Below are positions 51,627-60,379 of a stretch of DNA of 64,000 nucleotides, piece by piece (positions within the stretch are counted from its first letter, which is position 1; each line of letters starts with the position of its first letter). The translations under genes were made by a program, and so were the position numbers. Below the pieces are notes generated by a model. That model did no database searches. It had not been told where the DNA came from and saw only the letters and a program-made list of their open reading frames with translations. The stretch is from Roseiarcus sp963823165 (GTDB taxonomy: Bacteria > Pseudomonadota > Alphaproteobacteria > Rhizobiales > Beijerinckiaceae): NCBI GenBank assembly GCA_963823165.1, contig CAWGKV010000040.1, positions 372,001-436,000 on the forward strand. Reading direction: 5' to 3'.

Positions 51627-52790
51627 ATGCAGAGCGATGGAAGCGACTTCTACGACACTCTCCCCATTCTCGACGACTTCGCCGAAGCGGTGAATATCCA
51701 GAATTATCGTCCGCTTCCCGACGGTTGGGTCGTCGGTATCGCCGACGTCGTCGCCTCGACCCAGGCCGTGGCGCAAGGACGCTACAAGACGGTCAACATG
51801 GTCGGCGCAGGCGTTATCGCCGCTGTCTCCAACGCTCTGGAGCGGCGGGCCTTTCCTTTCGTCTTCTGCGGCGACGGGGCGAGCTTCGCCGTCTCCGCCG
51901 CCGACGCGGACGCGGCGGCGCGGGCGCTCGCGGCGATGGCGCTCTTTTCACAAACCGAATTCCAGATCGAGATGCGGGCGGCGATGCTTCCGGTCGGCGA
52001 TATCCGGGCCGCCGGCCGCGACGTGCGGGTCGCGCGATTCGGCGCTTCGTCCCATTGCGCCTACGCGATGCTCGGAGGCGGCGGGATCGCCTGGCTCGAG
52101 ACGGAGGCCAAGCGCGGCCGATACACGCTCACGCCGGCGCCGCTCGGCGCGCGCCCCGATCTGACCGGCCTTTCCTGCCGGTGGAGCGTCGCGCCGGCGA
52201 AGCGCGGCGTCATTCTCTCAGTGATCGTCGCCCCGCGCGGCGAAGACCCCCGGTTCGCCTCGCTCGTCCGGAAGATCGTCGGCATCGTCCTTTCCGCCGC
52301 CGACGCCGGAAGTCCGATCGCGGTCGAAAGCCTCAGCATCGCCGAGCCGAGCGCCGCGCTCGGCTTCGAAGCCTCGGTCGCCAAGGCCTCCGGCGCGTCC
52401 CGCCTCCGGTCGCAGCTTGCGGCGCTCAAGGGTTATCTGACGGCGGCGGCATTCCACCGCTTCAAGCTGCGCGCGGGATCGTTCGATATGGCGACCTTTG
52501 TCGGCGACGTCGCCGCCAACGCCGACTTCCGCAAGTTCGACGACACCCTGCGGATGACGCTCGACTGCTCCGAAGCGTTCGCCGGCGCGTTGGAGGCCCG
52601 CCTGGCCGCAGCCCAGGAGTATGCGGACTACGGGACGTTCCGCCAGTCCGCTGCGCAACTCACCTGTTTCGTGCCGTCCTACGGCGACCGCGGCCACATC
52701 CACTTCGTCGACGGCGCCGACGGCGGCTACGCCATGGCTGCGACCGCGATGAAGGCCAGGCGATTGCTGAAGGGGGCCGCGACCGCGTAA
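51627..52790 (+). CDS. DUF3095 family protein, cyclase-like motifs
   Basis: 387 residues from the ATG at 51627. The N-terminal half has GWVVGIADVVASTQAVAQGR YKTVNMVGAGVIAAVSNALE then RAFPFVFCGDGASFAVSAAD, the DUF3095 hallmark. The pattern D-V-V-x-S-T and later F-x-G-D-G resembles the two metal-binding segments of class III nucleotidyl cyclases/GGDEF domains, but the family has no proven activity. The C-terminal part (RSQLAALKGYLTAAAFHRFK, FDDTLRMTLDCSEA) is also conserved. It starts 50 bases after thiD on the same strand and may be cotranscribed; a link to thiamine is not evident. Confidence 0.82.
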   Translation: MQSDGSDFYDTLPILDDFAEAVNIQNYRPLPDGWVVGIADVVASTQAVAQGRYKTVNMVGAGVIAAVSNALERRAFPFVFCGDGASFAVSAADADAAARALAAMALFSQTEFQIEMRAAMLPVGDIRAAGRDVRVARFGASSHCAYAMLGGGGIAWLETEAKRGRYTLTPAPLGARPDLTGLSCRWSVAPAKRGVILSVIVAPRGEDPRFASLVRKIVGIVLSAADAGSPIAVESLSIAEPSAALGFEASVAKASGASRLRSQLAALKGYLTAAAFHRFKLRAGSFDMATFVGDVAANADFRKFDDTLRMTLDCSEAFAGALEARLAAAQEYADYGTFRQSAAQLTCFVPSYGDRGHIHFVDGADGGYAMAATAMKARRLLKGAATA

Positions 52791-52850
52791 GGCGGGTCGG
52801 CCTCGGCAATGATGCCGGGGTCCCGGGCAGGCGCGATCACGAGACATTTC

Positions 52851-53639
52851 ATGATCTATATCTGCTTCGGAATGACGAAGTCGGCGAGCACGTTCCTGTA
52901 CCAGCTCACCGAGGAGACCTTTCGGGCGGCGGGGCGGTCTCCGGCGCGTTTGCGCCCTCCCCTGCTGCCGCGCCTGTCCGTCGAGAATTACTTCGACTAC
53001 ATAGACCCTGCGCTCCTGTCAGCCGTTTCCGATCAAGTCGCAGGGCGCGATGTCGTCTTGAAAACGCATCAGGTGCTCAATCCCGAGGTGGCGGCCCGGA
53101 TCGACGCCGGGTTGTTGCTCGCCGGCGCAACGATCCGCGACCCGCGGGAAATTGCGCTCGCGATGGTGGACCACGGGCGACGGTCGCGACGCATCGGCTG
53201 GTCCCAGTTTTCGGAGTGCCGAACGGTCTACGACGCGTTTGCTTCGATCGATTACCAGGTGGAAAACTTCAGGTGCTGGTCTGCCCTCGCGAAGCTCGAA
53301 CTCTTTCTCTACAATGAGATTTGCTTCGACACGCTGGCCGTGGCGACGCGCCTCGCCAGGCAAATCGGCGTCGCCGCCGACCCCGGCAAGGTGCTGGCGC
53401 CTTTTCGCACGAGGGGACTGATCGGCCAGTTCAACAAAGGCGCGGCGCTGCGGTACCAGGAGATGCCCGCAGAGCAGCAGACCGCGTTTCTCGATCGCTA
53501 CGCCGAGCTCTACCGCGCGTTTCGTTTCGACACGCCCGCCGCGGAGGCGGTCGCGCGGGCGCAAGAACTGCTGCCGCTGCGGACTCGCGGTCATTTGCGC
53601 CGGCTCACAGCTGACGTTCGGCGCTTGCTGCGGTCTTGA
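52851..53639 (+). CDS. Sulfotransferase-like protein
   Basis: 262 residues from the ATG at 52851. MIYICFGMTKSASTFLYQLT EE matches the 5'-phosphosulfate loop of PAPS-dependent sulfotransferases (KSxST), and ATIRDPREIALAMVDHGRR matches the 3'-phosphate region (RDPR). VVLKTHQVLNP is the conserved strand with the catalytic His. The C-terminus KGAALRYQEMPAEQQTAFLD RYAELYRAFRF fits bacterial hypothetical sulfotransferases. The acceptor is unknown; a cell-surface glycan is possible. It follows the DUF3095 gene by 60 bases. Confidence 0.8.
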   Translation: MIYICFGMTKSASTFLYQLTEETFRAAGRSPARLRPPLLPRLSVENYFDYIDPALLSAVSDQVAGRDVVLKTHQVLNPEVAARIDAGLLLAGATIRDPREIALAMVDHGRRSRRIGWSQFSECRTVYDAFASIDYQVENFRCWSALAKLELFLYNEICFDTLAVATRLARQIGVAADPGKVLAPFRTRGLIGQFNKGAALRYQEMPAEQQTAFLDRYAELYRAFRFDTPAAEAVARAQELLPLRTRGHLRRLTADVRRLLRS

Positions 53640-53688
53640 CGCTAACGCCGCGCCCGACGCCCTGCGAGACTTGTGTTAGCCTGCCTGG

Positions 53689-56394
53689 ATGAACAAACCG
53701 CCCGAGTCCCTTGCGCCGGAAAGCGCGCCGGAAAAGGCCGAAGGCGTTCGCCTCACCCCAATGATGGCCCAATATTTCGAGATCAAGGCGGCCAATCCGG
53801 ACTGCCTGTTGTTCTATCGCATGGGCGACTTCTACGAGCTGTTCTTCGACGACGCCGAGGTGGCGAGCCGCGCCCTCGGCATCGTGCTGACCAAGCGCGG
53901 CAAGCACGAGGGCGAGGACATCCGCATGTGCGGCGTGCCGATCGAGCGCGCCGACGAATATCTCAACCGGCTGATTGCGCTCGGCCATCGCGTCGCCGTG
54001 TGCGAGCAGCTGGAGGACCCGGCGGAAGCGAAGAAACGGGGCGGAAAGTCGGTCGTCAGCCGCGGCGTCGTGCGGCTGGTGACGCCGGGCACCATCACCG
54101 AAGAACGCCTCCTCGAACCGGGGCGCGCGAGGCTGCTCGTCGCGGTCCAGCGGGTTCGCGCCAACGAGGCCCGCTGGACTTATGGCGTCGCCGCGCTCGA
54201 CCTTTCGACCGGCGCGTTCTCGCTGAGCGAGACGGATGAGACCGGCCTCGCCGCAGAGATCGCGCGTCTCGAGCCGAGCGAGATCGTCGCCGCCCAGGCA
54301 GTCTACGACGAGGCCGCGTTCCAGCGCTTGATCGCCGACATGCGCCTGCCGGCGACGCCGCTTGCTCGGGACGGCGCTGACGGAGCAGCTGCCGAACGGA
54401 GGGTGTGCGAGTTCTACGGCGTCGAGACCATTGACGGCTTCGGCGCCTTCGGCCGCGCCGAGATCGCCGCCGCGGCCCTGGCGCTGTCCTACGTCAAGCG
54501 CACCCAGTTCGAGGCGAGGCCGGCGCTGTCGCCGCCGACGCGGCGGCCGCGCGGCGCGACCCTCGAGATCGATCCGGCGACCCGCGCCAATCTCGAGCTG
54601 ACCAAAACCCTCGGCGGCGCCCGCGACGGCTCGCTTCTGGCAACGATCGACCTGACCGTCACGCCCGCCGGCGCGCGGCTTCTCGCCGAGCGTCTCGCGA
54701 GCGCTCTCACCGACCCCGACGCGATCAACGAACGCCTCGATTGCCTCGACTTCCTCGTCGAGGCCCACGCCCTGCGCGAGGCGCTGCGGCGGGCGCTGGC
54801 GAGGGCGCCCGATTTCCTGCGCTCGCTGTCGCGGCTAAGCCTCGACCGGGGCGGCCCGCGCGACCTGGCGGCGATCCGCGACGGCCTCGCCGCCGCAGGC
54901 GCCCTCGCGCGCATATTGGAATCGGCCGGCGCCCTGCCGACGCTCCTTAAGCGCGATCATGCGGCGCTCGGCTTCGATTGCGGCGCGCTCGAGCGCGATC
55001 TCGAGGCGACGCTGGCCGACGACCTGCCGCTCGTCAAGCGCGACGGCGGCTTCGTGCGGCCGGGCGCGCTCGCCGCCCTCGACGAGGCGCGGGGGCTTCG
55101 CGACGAAAGCCGCCGCGTGATCGCCGACATGCAGGCGAAATACGCCGAGGAGACCGGCGTCAGGCAGCTCAAGATCAGGCACAACAATTTTCTCGGCTAT
55201 TACATCGAGACGCCCCAGGCGCAGGGCGAGGCGCTCCTGAAGCCGCCGCTCAACGCCGCTTTCATCCACCGCCAGACGATGGCCGGCGCCCTGCGCTTCA
55301 CCACGAACGCCCTCGTCGATCTCGAGGCGAAGATCGCATCCGCCGCCGATCGGGCGCTCGCGCTCGAGCTCGAAGCCTTCGAGCGGCTGCGCCAGGCCTG
55401 CCTCGCCGACGACCAAGCCTTGCGCGGCTACGGCGCGGCGCTGGCGGAGATCGACGTCGCGGCGTCGCTCGCCGAACTCGCCGTCAAGCGCGAGTGGACG
55501 CGGCCTTTGGTCGACGCCTCGCTCGCCTTCGCGATCGAGCGCGGCCGCCACCCGGTGGTCGAGGCGGCGCTGAAGGCCGCCGGCGAGCCGTTCGTCGCCA
55601 ACGACTGCGACCTTTCCGGCGACCTCGCCGACGGCGGGCGGATCGCCGTCGTCACCGGGCCGAATATGGCGGGAAAATCGACCTATCTCCGCCAGAACGC
55701 GCTGATCGCCCTGATCGCCCAGATGGGCTGCTACGTCCCGGCGGGGCGCGCCCATATCGGAATCGTCGACCGGCTCTTCAGCCGCGTCGGCGCGGCCGAC
55801 GACCTGGCGCGCGGGCGTTCGACCTTCATGGTGGAAATGGTCGAGACGGCGGCCATCCTCAATCAGGCGACCGTGCGCTCGCTCGTCATCCTCGACGAGA
55901 TCGGGCGGGGCACGGCGACCTTCGACGGCCTCTCGATCGCCTATGCCTGCGTCGAGCATCTCAATGGGTCGAACCGATCGCGCGCCCTGTTCGCCACCCA
56001 TTTCCACGAGCTGACCCAGCTCGCCGAGACCTTTCCGCGGCTCGTCAACCTCACCATGCGGGTCAGCGAGTTCAAGGGGAGCCTCGTCTTCCTGCACGAG
56101 GTGGTGCGCGGCGCGGCGGACCGCTCGTACGGTATCCAGGTGGCGAAGCTCGCAGGCCTGCCGGCCTCCGTTGTCAAGCGGGCGCGAAAGGTGCTGGCCG
56201 ACCTCGAGGCGACGCGGCCGAGCGGGACGCTCGACGCCCTGCCGTTGTTCTCCTACGAGCCCGCCACGCCTGCCGCGCCGGCCCGCGACGGACTGCGCGA
56301 CGCCTTGGCGGCGCTCGATCCCGACGCCATGAGCCCGCGCGAGGCGCATGCGGCGCTTTATGCGCTGAAGCGGATGCTGGAGGACAAGGCGTAA
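53689..56394 (+). CDS. mutS: DNA mismatch repair protein MutS
   Basis: 901 residues, full length. The mismatch-binding Phe-x-Glu is in CLLFYRMGDFYELFFDDAEV. The connector, lever and clamp domains follow (HNNFLGYYIETPQAQGEALL). The ATPase has VVTGPNMAGKSTYLRQNALI (Walker A), LVILDEIGRGTATFDGLSIA (Walker B and signature) and LFATHFHELTQLAETF. The C-terminal helix for dimerisation is present (MSPREAHAALYALKRMLEDK A). It detects base mismatches and recruits MutL. No frameshift is seen over 2.7 kb, which argues against a uniformly poor sequence. Confidence 0.98.
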   Translation: MNKPPESLAPESAPEKAEGVRLTPMMAQYFEIKAANPDCLLFYRMGDFYELFFDDAEVASRALGIVLTKRGKHEGEDIRMCGVPIERADEYLNRLIALGHRVAVCEQLEDPAEAKKRGGKSVVSRGVVRLVTPGTITEERLLEPGRARLLVAVQRVRANEARWTYGVAALDLSTGAFSLSETDETGLAAEIARLEPSEIVAAQAVYDEAAFQRLIADMRLPATPLARDGADGAAAERRVCEFYGVETIDGFGAFGRAEIAAAALALSYVKRTQFEARPALSPPTRRPRGATLEIDPATRANLELTKTLGGARDGSLLATIDLTVTPAGARLLAERLASALTDPDAINERLDCLDFLVEAHALREALRRALARAPDFLRSLSRLSLDRGGPRDLAAIRDGLAAAGALARILESAGALPTLLKRDHAALGFDCGALERDLEATLADDLPLVKRDGGFVRPGALAALDEARGLRDESRRVIADMQAKYAEETGVRQLKIRHNNFLGYYIETPQAQGEALLKPPLNAAFIHRQTMAGALRFTTNALVDLEAKIASAADRALALELEAFERLRQACLADDQALRGYGAALAEIDVAASLAELAVKREWTRPLVDASLAFAIERGRHPVVEAALKAAGEPFVANDCDLSGDLADGGRIAVVTGPNMAGKSTYLRQNALIALIAQMGCYVPAGRAHIGIVDRLFSRVGAADDLARGRSTFMVEMVETAAILNQATVRSLVILDEIGRGTATFDGLSIAYACVEHLNGSNRSRALFATHFHELTQLAETFPRLVNLTMRVSEFKGSLVFLHEVVRGAADRSYGIQVAKLAGLPASVVKRARKVLADLEATRPSGTLDALPLFSYEPATPAAPARDGLRDALAALDPDAMSPREAHAALYALKRMLEDKA

Positions 56395-56501
56395 TCTGTC
56401 TGCGCTGCGGCCCCGTCGGGCGAGCGATCGCTGAAGGAGGGCGCCAAGCTGCTTTTTGTCTGTGATCGCCCCTGCCTTTCCCGGGCGATAGCCGCCGCGC
56501 G

Positions 56502-56884
56502 TCAGCCCTTCGTCCAGTCCTCCAGGCGGAGTTCGGGAAGTGCAGCGAAGGCCCGGTCGTTGGTCACGAGCGTGGCGTCATGCTCGTCCGCATGCGGCCG
56601 CGATCATGAGGTCGAGCGTGCCAAGCGCGCCGTTCGAGGCCGGCGCGAAGGACTGCATATCGGCGCGCCGTGGCGACGGTCCAGGGCGGGACGTCGATGG
56701 CGGCCAAAAATTCGTCGACCGCGGCGCGCAGCCTCTTCGCTCCCGGGCGCTTCGCGACGCCGAAGAGAAGCTCAGCCTCCGTCACGACGGAGAGACAAAC
56801 GCGCTCCGGCTCGGTCGCCTTGAGCCGCACCGTGACGAGAGAGTGACCCTTGAGTCGCGCGCTCACCGTGTTGGTGTCGAGCAT
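56502..56884 (-). pseudogene. VapC PIN toxin with two frameshifts
   Basis: From the ATG at 56884: MLDTNTVSARLKGHSLVTVR L, CLSVVTEAELLFGVAKRPGA KRL and PPWTVATARRYAVLRAGLE in one frame. Then the family text GALGTLDLMIAAACGRA in a second frame and HDATLVTNDRAFAALPELRL EDWTKG in a third, with the stop at 56502. All PIN acidic residues exist in the DNA but no single frame joins them. The antitoxin just upstream is intact. Decay or two base errors are both possible. Confidence 0.82.
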
Positions 56885-56893
56885 GAAAGCGCG

Positions 56894-57154
56894 TCATCCG
56901 CGCCACGGCTCGAAAGGATCGCGCCCGGCGGGCTCCTGGCTGCGCTCCGAGGGGCAGAGAAAATCGTCCGGGGCGTTGGCTTCGGCGAGCGCGGCAAAGA
57001 AGCGCTCGAAGGACCTCGGCTTCGACGAGAGAATGACGTCCCCTGTCGCCGGATCGCGGCGGACAAACACTTCTTCACCCTCGAAGCGGAATGCCGCAGG
57101 CAGACGCACCGCCCAACTCCGCCCGTTCTTGAACAATTTCGCGACCTGGCTCAT
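56894..57154 (-). CDS. VapB/AbrB-type antitoxin
   Basis: 86 residues from the ATG at 57154. MSQVAKLFKNGRSWAVRLPA AFRF is the swapped-hairpin AbrB DNA-binding fold. EEVFVRRDPATGDVILSSKP RSFERFFAAL and the C-terminal FLCPSERSQEPAGRDPFEPW match VapB. It precedes the vapC start by nine bases. It should repress the operon and neutralise VapC; the toxin is broken here, so it may be a solitary antitoxin. Confidence 0.9.
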   Translation of the reverse strand: MSQVAKLFKNGRSWAVRLPAAFRFEGEEVFVRRDPATGDVILSSKPRSFERFFAALAEANAPDDFLCPSERSQEPAGRDPFEPWRG

Positions 57155-57324
57155 GACGTTTCGCCTCTCGAGAGCGAGATCTATACCATGATCTATGCCA
57201 CGGCCAGCGCCCCGGGTCCGGCAGTTCGTGTCCTTCACGGTCTTGGTGCTAAAAGGGTTTCACCGTTGAAGCGCAAAAAGACCACAGCGACTTCCAGTCG
57301 AAGGGAGCACGCGAGGAGCCCCGC

Positions 57325-57963
57325 ATGACCAGCCCGCAGATCCTCGTCGCGACCCTCGTCGCCGCCTATCTCTACGTGGTCACGCCGGGGCCGGCGTTTT
57401 TGGCTTTGTTCACCCTCGCCGCTTCGCGCGGTAGAATCTCGGGCGCCTGGTTCATCACCGGCCATCTCGTCGGCGACGTGGTCTGGGGGGCGCTGGCGGT
57501 GGCGGCCATCGTCGGGGCCAACACCCTCGGCCCGACCCTGTTCGAAGCGCTCGGCTTCGTCTGCGGGCTTTATCTCATCTATCTCGGCTGGCGGGCGGTG
57601 ATGACGCGCAAAGGAACTCCGCCGCGAACGATCGGCGCGAGCCGGCCGCTCGCCACCGGCATGGCCTTCGGCCTCACCAATCCGAAATCCTATCCGGTGG
57701 CGCTGGCGATGTTTTCGGCGATCGTCGCGCCCTACATCGGCGCCCTGCACGCTGTCGACGCGCCGCAGATGTTCGTCGCCGCCTTCGCTGGCTTCCTGCT
57801 GGCCGACGCGACGCTGATCTTCGCCGCCGGCCTGCCCGCGGTGAGGAAGTTCTTTCTCTCGCACGGCGTCGCAGTGACGCGGGTCGTCGGCGTGATCTTC
57901 ATTTTGTTCGGGGCGCGGTCGATCGCCGACGCCGCGCGCGGGGCGATGCGCCGGACGGCATGA
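57325..57963 (+). CDS. LysE/RhtB family exporter
   Basis: 212 residues from ATG 57325 (AGGAGCCCCGC before it). There are about six membrane segments; VVTPGPAFLALFTLAASRGR ISGAWFITGHLVGD is the LysE signature (PGP near the first helix). GMAFGLTNPKSYPVALAMFS AIV is the conserved NPK motif in helix 4. Members export amino acids or their derivatives. The substrate cannot be read. Confidence 0.9.
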   Translation: MTSPQILVATLVAAYLYVVTPGPAFLALFTLAASRGRISGAWFITGHLVGDVVWGALAVAAIVGANTLGPTLFEALGFVCGLYLIYLGWRAVMTRKGTPPRTIGASRPLATGMAFGLTNPKSYPVALAMFSAIVAPYIGALHAVDAPQMFVAAFAGFLLADATLIFAAGLPAVRKFFLSHGVAVTRVVGVIFILFGARSIADAARGAMRRTA

Positions 57964-58034
57964 GGCGGTTTCGGGTGCTGTCGGTGACCTATCTATGATC
58001 GGTCATCCATGCTAGCGATTGCGTAATCGCCGCG

Positions 58035-58319
58035 ATGAAAGGCAAGGCTGTCCCCATCCTGGACTTCGAGCTGACGGCGCACGCAAGCTCCGAGATTCAG
58101 CGGCGCGAGCTCGACGAGGCGATGGTCCGCCGGGTTCTCGCCGATCCCGAGCAGCGCGTCGTCGTGCGGCCCGGACGGGAAGTTCTACAATCAAGGTTCG
58201 CGCTTGCGGGGAGGCAATACTTGGTGCGGGTGTTTGTCGATGTAGATAGAAGACCGGCCGAGGTCGTCACCGCCTACCGCACGAGCAAAATCGACAAATA
58301 CTGGAGAAGGCAATCATGA
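58035..58319 (+). CDS. DUF4258 protein, putative toxin of a two-gene module
   Basis: 94 residues from the ATG at 58035. ELTAHASSEIQRRELDEAMV RRVLADPEQRVVVRPGREVL is the DUF4258 fold with the conserved His and Arg residues. QYLVRVFVDVDRRPAEVVTA YRTSKIDKYWRR is the RelE/BrnT-like C-terminal strand. DUF4258 proteins are small RNase-like toxins by similarity, but unproven. It overlaps the next gene (ATGA), a DUF2283 protein; this pairing recurs in many genomes and looks like a toxin-antitoxin system. Confidence 0.85.
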   Translation: MKGKAVPILDFELTAHASSEIQRRELDEAMVRRVLADPEQRVVVRPGREVLQSRFALAGRQYLVRVFVDVDRRPAEVVTAYRTSKIDKYWRRQS

Positions 58320-58513
58320 AGATCGCCTATGATCGGAAGACGGATTCTCTGACCGTCATCCTGAAAGAGGGCGTCGCGGTGGCGGAAAGTGACGAGGATA
58401 AGCCCGGCGTGATCCTTGACTACGACGAGCATGGCGACCTGCTCGCCCTCGAGATCCTCGACGCCTCGCGCCGGGTCACCGACGCCCGCAAGATCGAATA
58501 CGAAACCACGTGA
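58316..58513 (+). CDS. DUF2283 protein, probable partner antitoxin
   Basis: 65 residues; its ATG overlaps the stop of the DUF4258 gene. MKIAYDRKTDSLTVILKEG, DEDKPGVILDYDEHGDLLAL EILDASRRV is the complete DUF2283 domain, a small beta protein rich in acidic residues. It would be the antitoxin in the proposed module by position and charge; the order toxin then antitoxin is like that of HigBA. Function unproven. Confidence 0.85.
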   Translation: MKIAYDRKTDSLTVILKEGVAVAESDEDKPGVILDYDEHGDLLALEILDASRRVTDARKIEYETT

Positions 58514-58524
58514 GCGATGAAGGC

Positions 58525-59358
58525 CTACGCGTCCGCCAGCAGGCCCTTCAGCTCGCGCTCCATCGTCCTCAGCTCCGGGAAACACGTCGGATAGTCAGAA
58601 CGTCCTATCGCCTTCCACACGTTCGCCACCCGCTCGCGCATCGCGTCGATGGCGAGCGGGAACGAGGCGGCCTCGTCGAGGGCGCCCTTCTCGTTGATGA
58701 GGTACCGCCTGTTCAAAGCGAAGAGAACCTGGGCCATGCAGCAGAGCGCCCGGTAGGCGCAGCCTGCGATAAAAGTCTGCTCGCCGCGTGCAACGGCGGT
58801 TTCGCCGTTTTCGATGCTGAACAGGACCTCCCACAGGAACCGGCCGATGAGCGCCGCGCGCAGCGGTTCGGGGTAGGGGACGGTCATTGCCCTCATTGCG
58901 GCGATCACGCCCTCGGGATCGTGCAGCGGCCGGCAGAGCGCGATTTCTCCCATCCAGATCGCCGAGCAGAAGCCGTGCGGATGGCCCGGCTGATAGTCCA
59001 TGGCGACGCGGCCCTCCCGGCAGTCGCGGATCACGCGCGCGACCTTTTCCACGCCGCGGTAGAGACAATCGACTTTCTGGCCCTGCACCGAGAGCCACCC
59101 GCCCCCGACGATCCACGGCCCCCAGCCGCCGACCGGGGTGACGGCGGCCTTGTCGGGTTCGTCGACGAAGTTTTTCACCGCTGCGAGGAGACGGCCAGTA
59201 TCCAGGGGGACGTCCTGCCGGAAGTAGAGGCCGATGTCATAGTCCGAGCCGTCTGTCGCCGTCCCTCTCGCCCGCGATCCGCCGAGGACGACGGCGACGA
59301 CGCCCGGAACGCTCGCCAGGCGAGGCGTCACGAATGCGAGCAGCGGGTCCGGCGTCAT
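58525..59358 (-). CDS. Nucleotidyltransferase-domain protein
   Basis: 277 residues. VVAVVLGGSRARGTATDGSD YDIGLYF is the GG(S)xxxxG...DxD motif of Pol beta-type nucleotidyltransferases, like those modifying aminoglycosides or acting on unknown metabolites. A third acidic position is near GQKVDCLYRGVEKVARVI. The helical C-terminal domain (GEQTFIAGCAYRALCCMAQV LFALNRRYLINEKGALDEAA) resembles DUF4037. Resistance cannot be claimed from this. It is convergent with the DUF4258/DUF2283 pair. Confidence 0.85.
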   Translation of the reverse strand: MTPDPLLAFVTPRLASVPGVVAVVLGGSRARGTATDGSDYDIGLYFRQDVPLDTGRLLAAVKNFVDEPDKAAVTPVGGWGPWIVGGGWLSVQGQKVDCLYRGVEKVARVIRDCREGRVAMDYQPGHPHGFCSAIWMGEIALCRPLHDPEGVIAAMRAMTVPYPEPLRAALIGRFLWEVLFSIENGETAVARGEQTFIAGCAYRALCCMAQVLFALNRRYLINEKGALDEAASFPLAIDAMRERVANVWKAIGRSDYPTCFPELRTMERELKGLLADA

Positions 59359-59439
59359 TTTCGCTCGCGCGGCGCTTCCTGAAAAAGGGGACGATGACGC
59401 ATTTCTTCCGCCATGCTATGATTTCCCAATGATTTCAGT

Positions 59440-60176
59440 TCTAATTCGCTCGAACAGAAAAAGGCGGAGCTGGACCGGCTGCGCCCCCTGTCGCCGAATG
59501 CGCTGACCAATCTCGAGCATGCCTACGACCTCAAGCTCACCTACACCTCGAACGCAATCGAAGGGAATACGCTGACGCAGGTCGAGACCAATCTGGTCAT
59601 CAGAAGGGCGTGACGGTCGGCGGCAAGAAGCTCAAGGATCATCTCGAGGCGATCGACCACTACGACGCCGTCGCTTACGTCCGCGAGATCGCGCATGAGA
59701 CATCGCCGCTCGGCGAAATCGACGTGCGCAACCTTCATGCGCTGGTCCTCAGGCGCTCCGACCCCGAGATCGCGAGACGCCACGCCGCCAGAGCCCGTTT
59801 CGTGAACACCGACGCCGGGCGGCGCACGTTCCCGTCGCCCGCCGAGGTCCCAGCATTGATGGGCGACTTTTCCGCCTGGCTCGCCGCCATCCCCGCTACG
59901 CCCGAGACGGCGTTCGCGGCGCACCGCCGGCTGGTCGACATCCATCCCTTCGACGATGGCAATGGCTGCACCGCGCGCCTGCTGATGAATCTCATTCTCA
60001 TCCGCGGCGGCTATCCGCCCATCGCCGTCGGCCCGGAAGACCGGCTTGGCTACTTGCAGGCTTTGCAAAGCGCGCAGGCGGAACGAGGCGACGAAGACTT
60101 CCGCCGCCTGCTTTATGAGCGCCTGGACGCGACGTTGGAAGAGTATTTGAACGCCCTGCGAGAGGCGCTTCCGTAG
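59440..60176 (+). pseudogene. Fic-domain protein, frameshifted, with altered active-site motif
   Basis: The text SLEQKKAELDRLRPLSPNAL and TYTSNAIEGNTLTQVETNLV I reads from 59446 without a start codon. SNAIEG fits the inhibitory (S/T)xxxE(G/N) helix of class II Fic proteins. One base is missing near 59607 (ATCAGAAGG for ATCGAGAAGG). After it, GVTVGGKKLKDHLEAIDHYD and the core continue to 60176. The catalytic motif reads HPFDDGNGCTARLL, where the family has HPFxDGNGRxxR, so the first Arg is Cys. Fic proteins transfer AMP to proteins. Frame loss, lack of a start and the Cys change suggest a dead gene. Confidence 0.8.
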
Positions 60177-60379
60177 GCGGAGCCCACCCGGCCCCGGTGC
60201 GGACAAAGCCCCTCATGGGAAACGGCATATGGGCGGCGTTGTCCTCGTGGACGTTGGCGACCGTCGTTTCGAAATCGGCGCGCAGCCGCGGGTTGGCAAT
60301 TGCAGAGCAAGGAGCGGAGTTCGGTGGGAAACCGCTCGCGGTAGAGACAAAGGCCAAGCGAAAGTCCGGAGTTTTCCCT

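Noticed and set aside
58525..59358. Aminoglycoside-resistance nucleotidyltransferase
   Set aside because: It shares the general nucleotidyltransferase motif only; a resistance role cannot be supported from the sequence.
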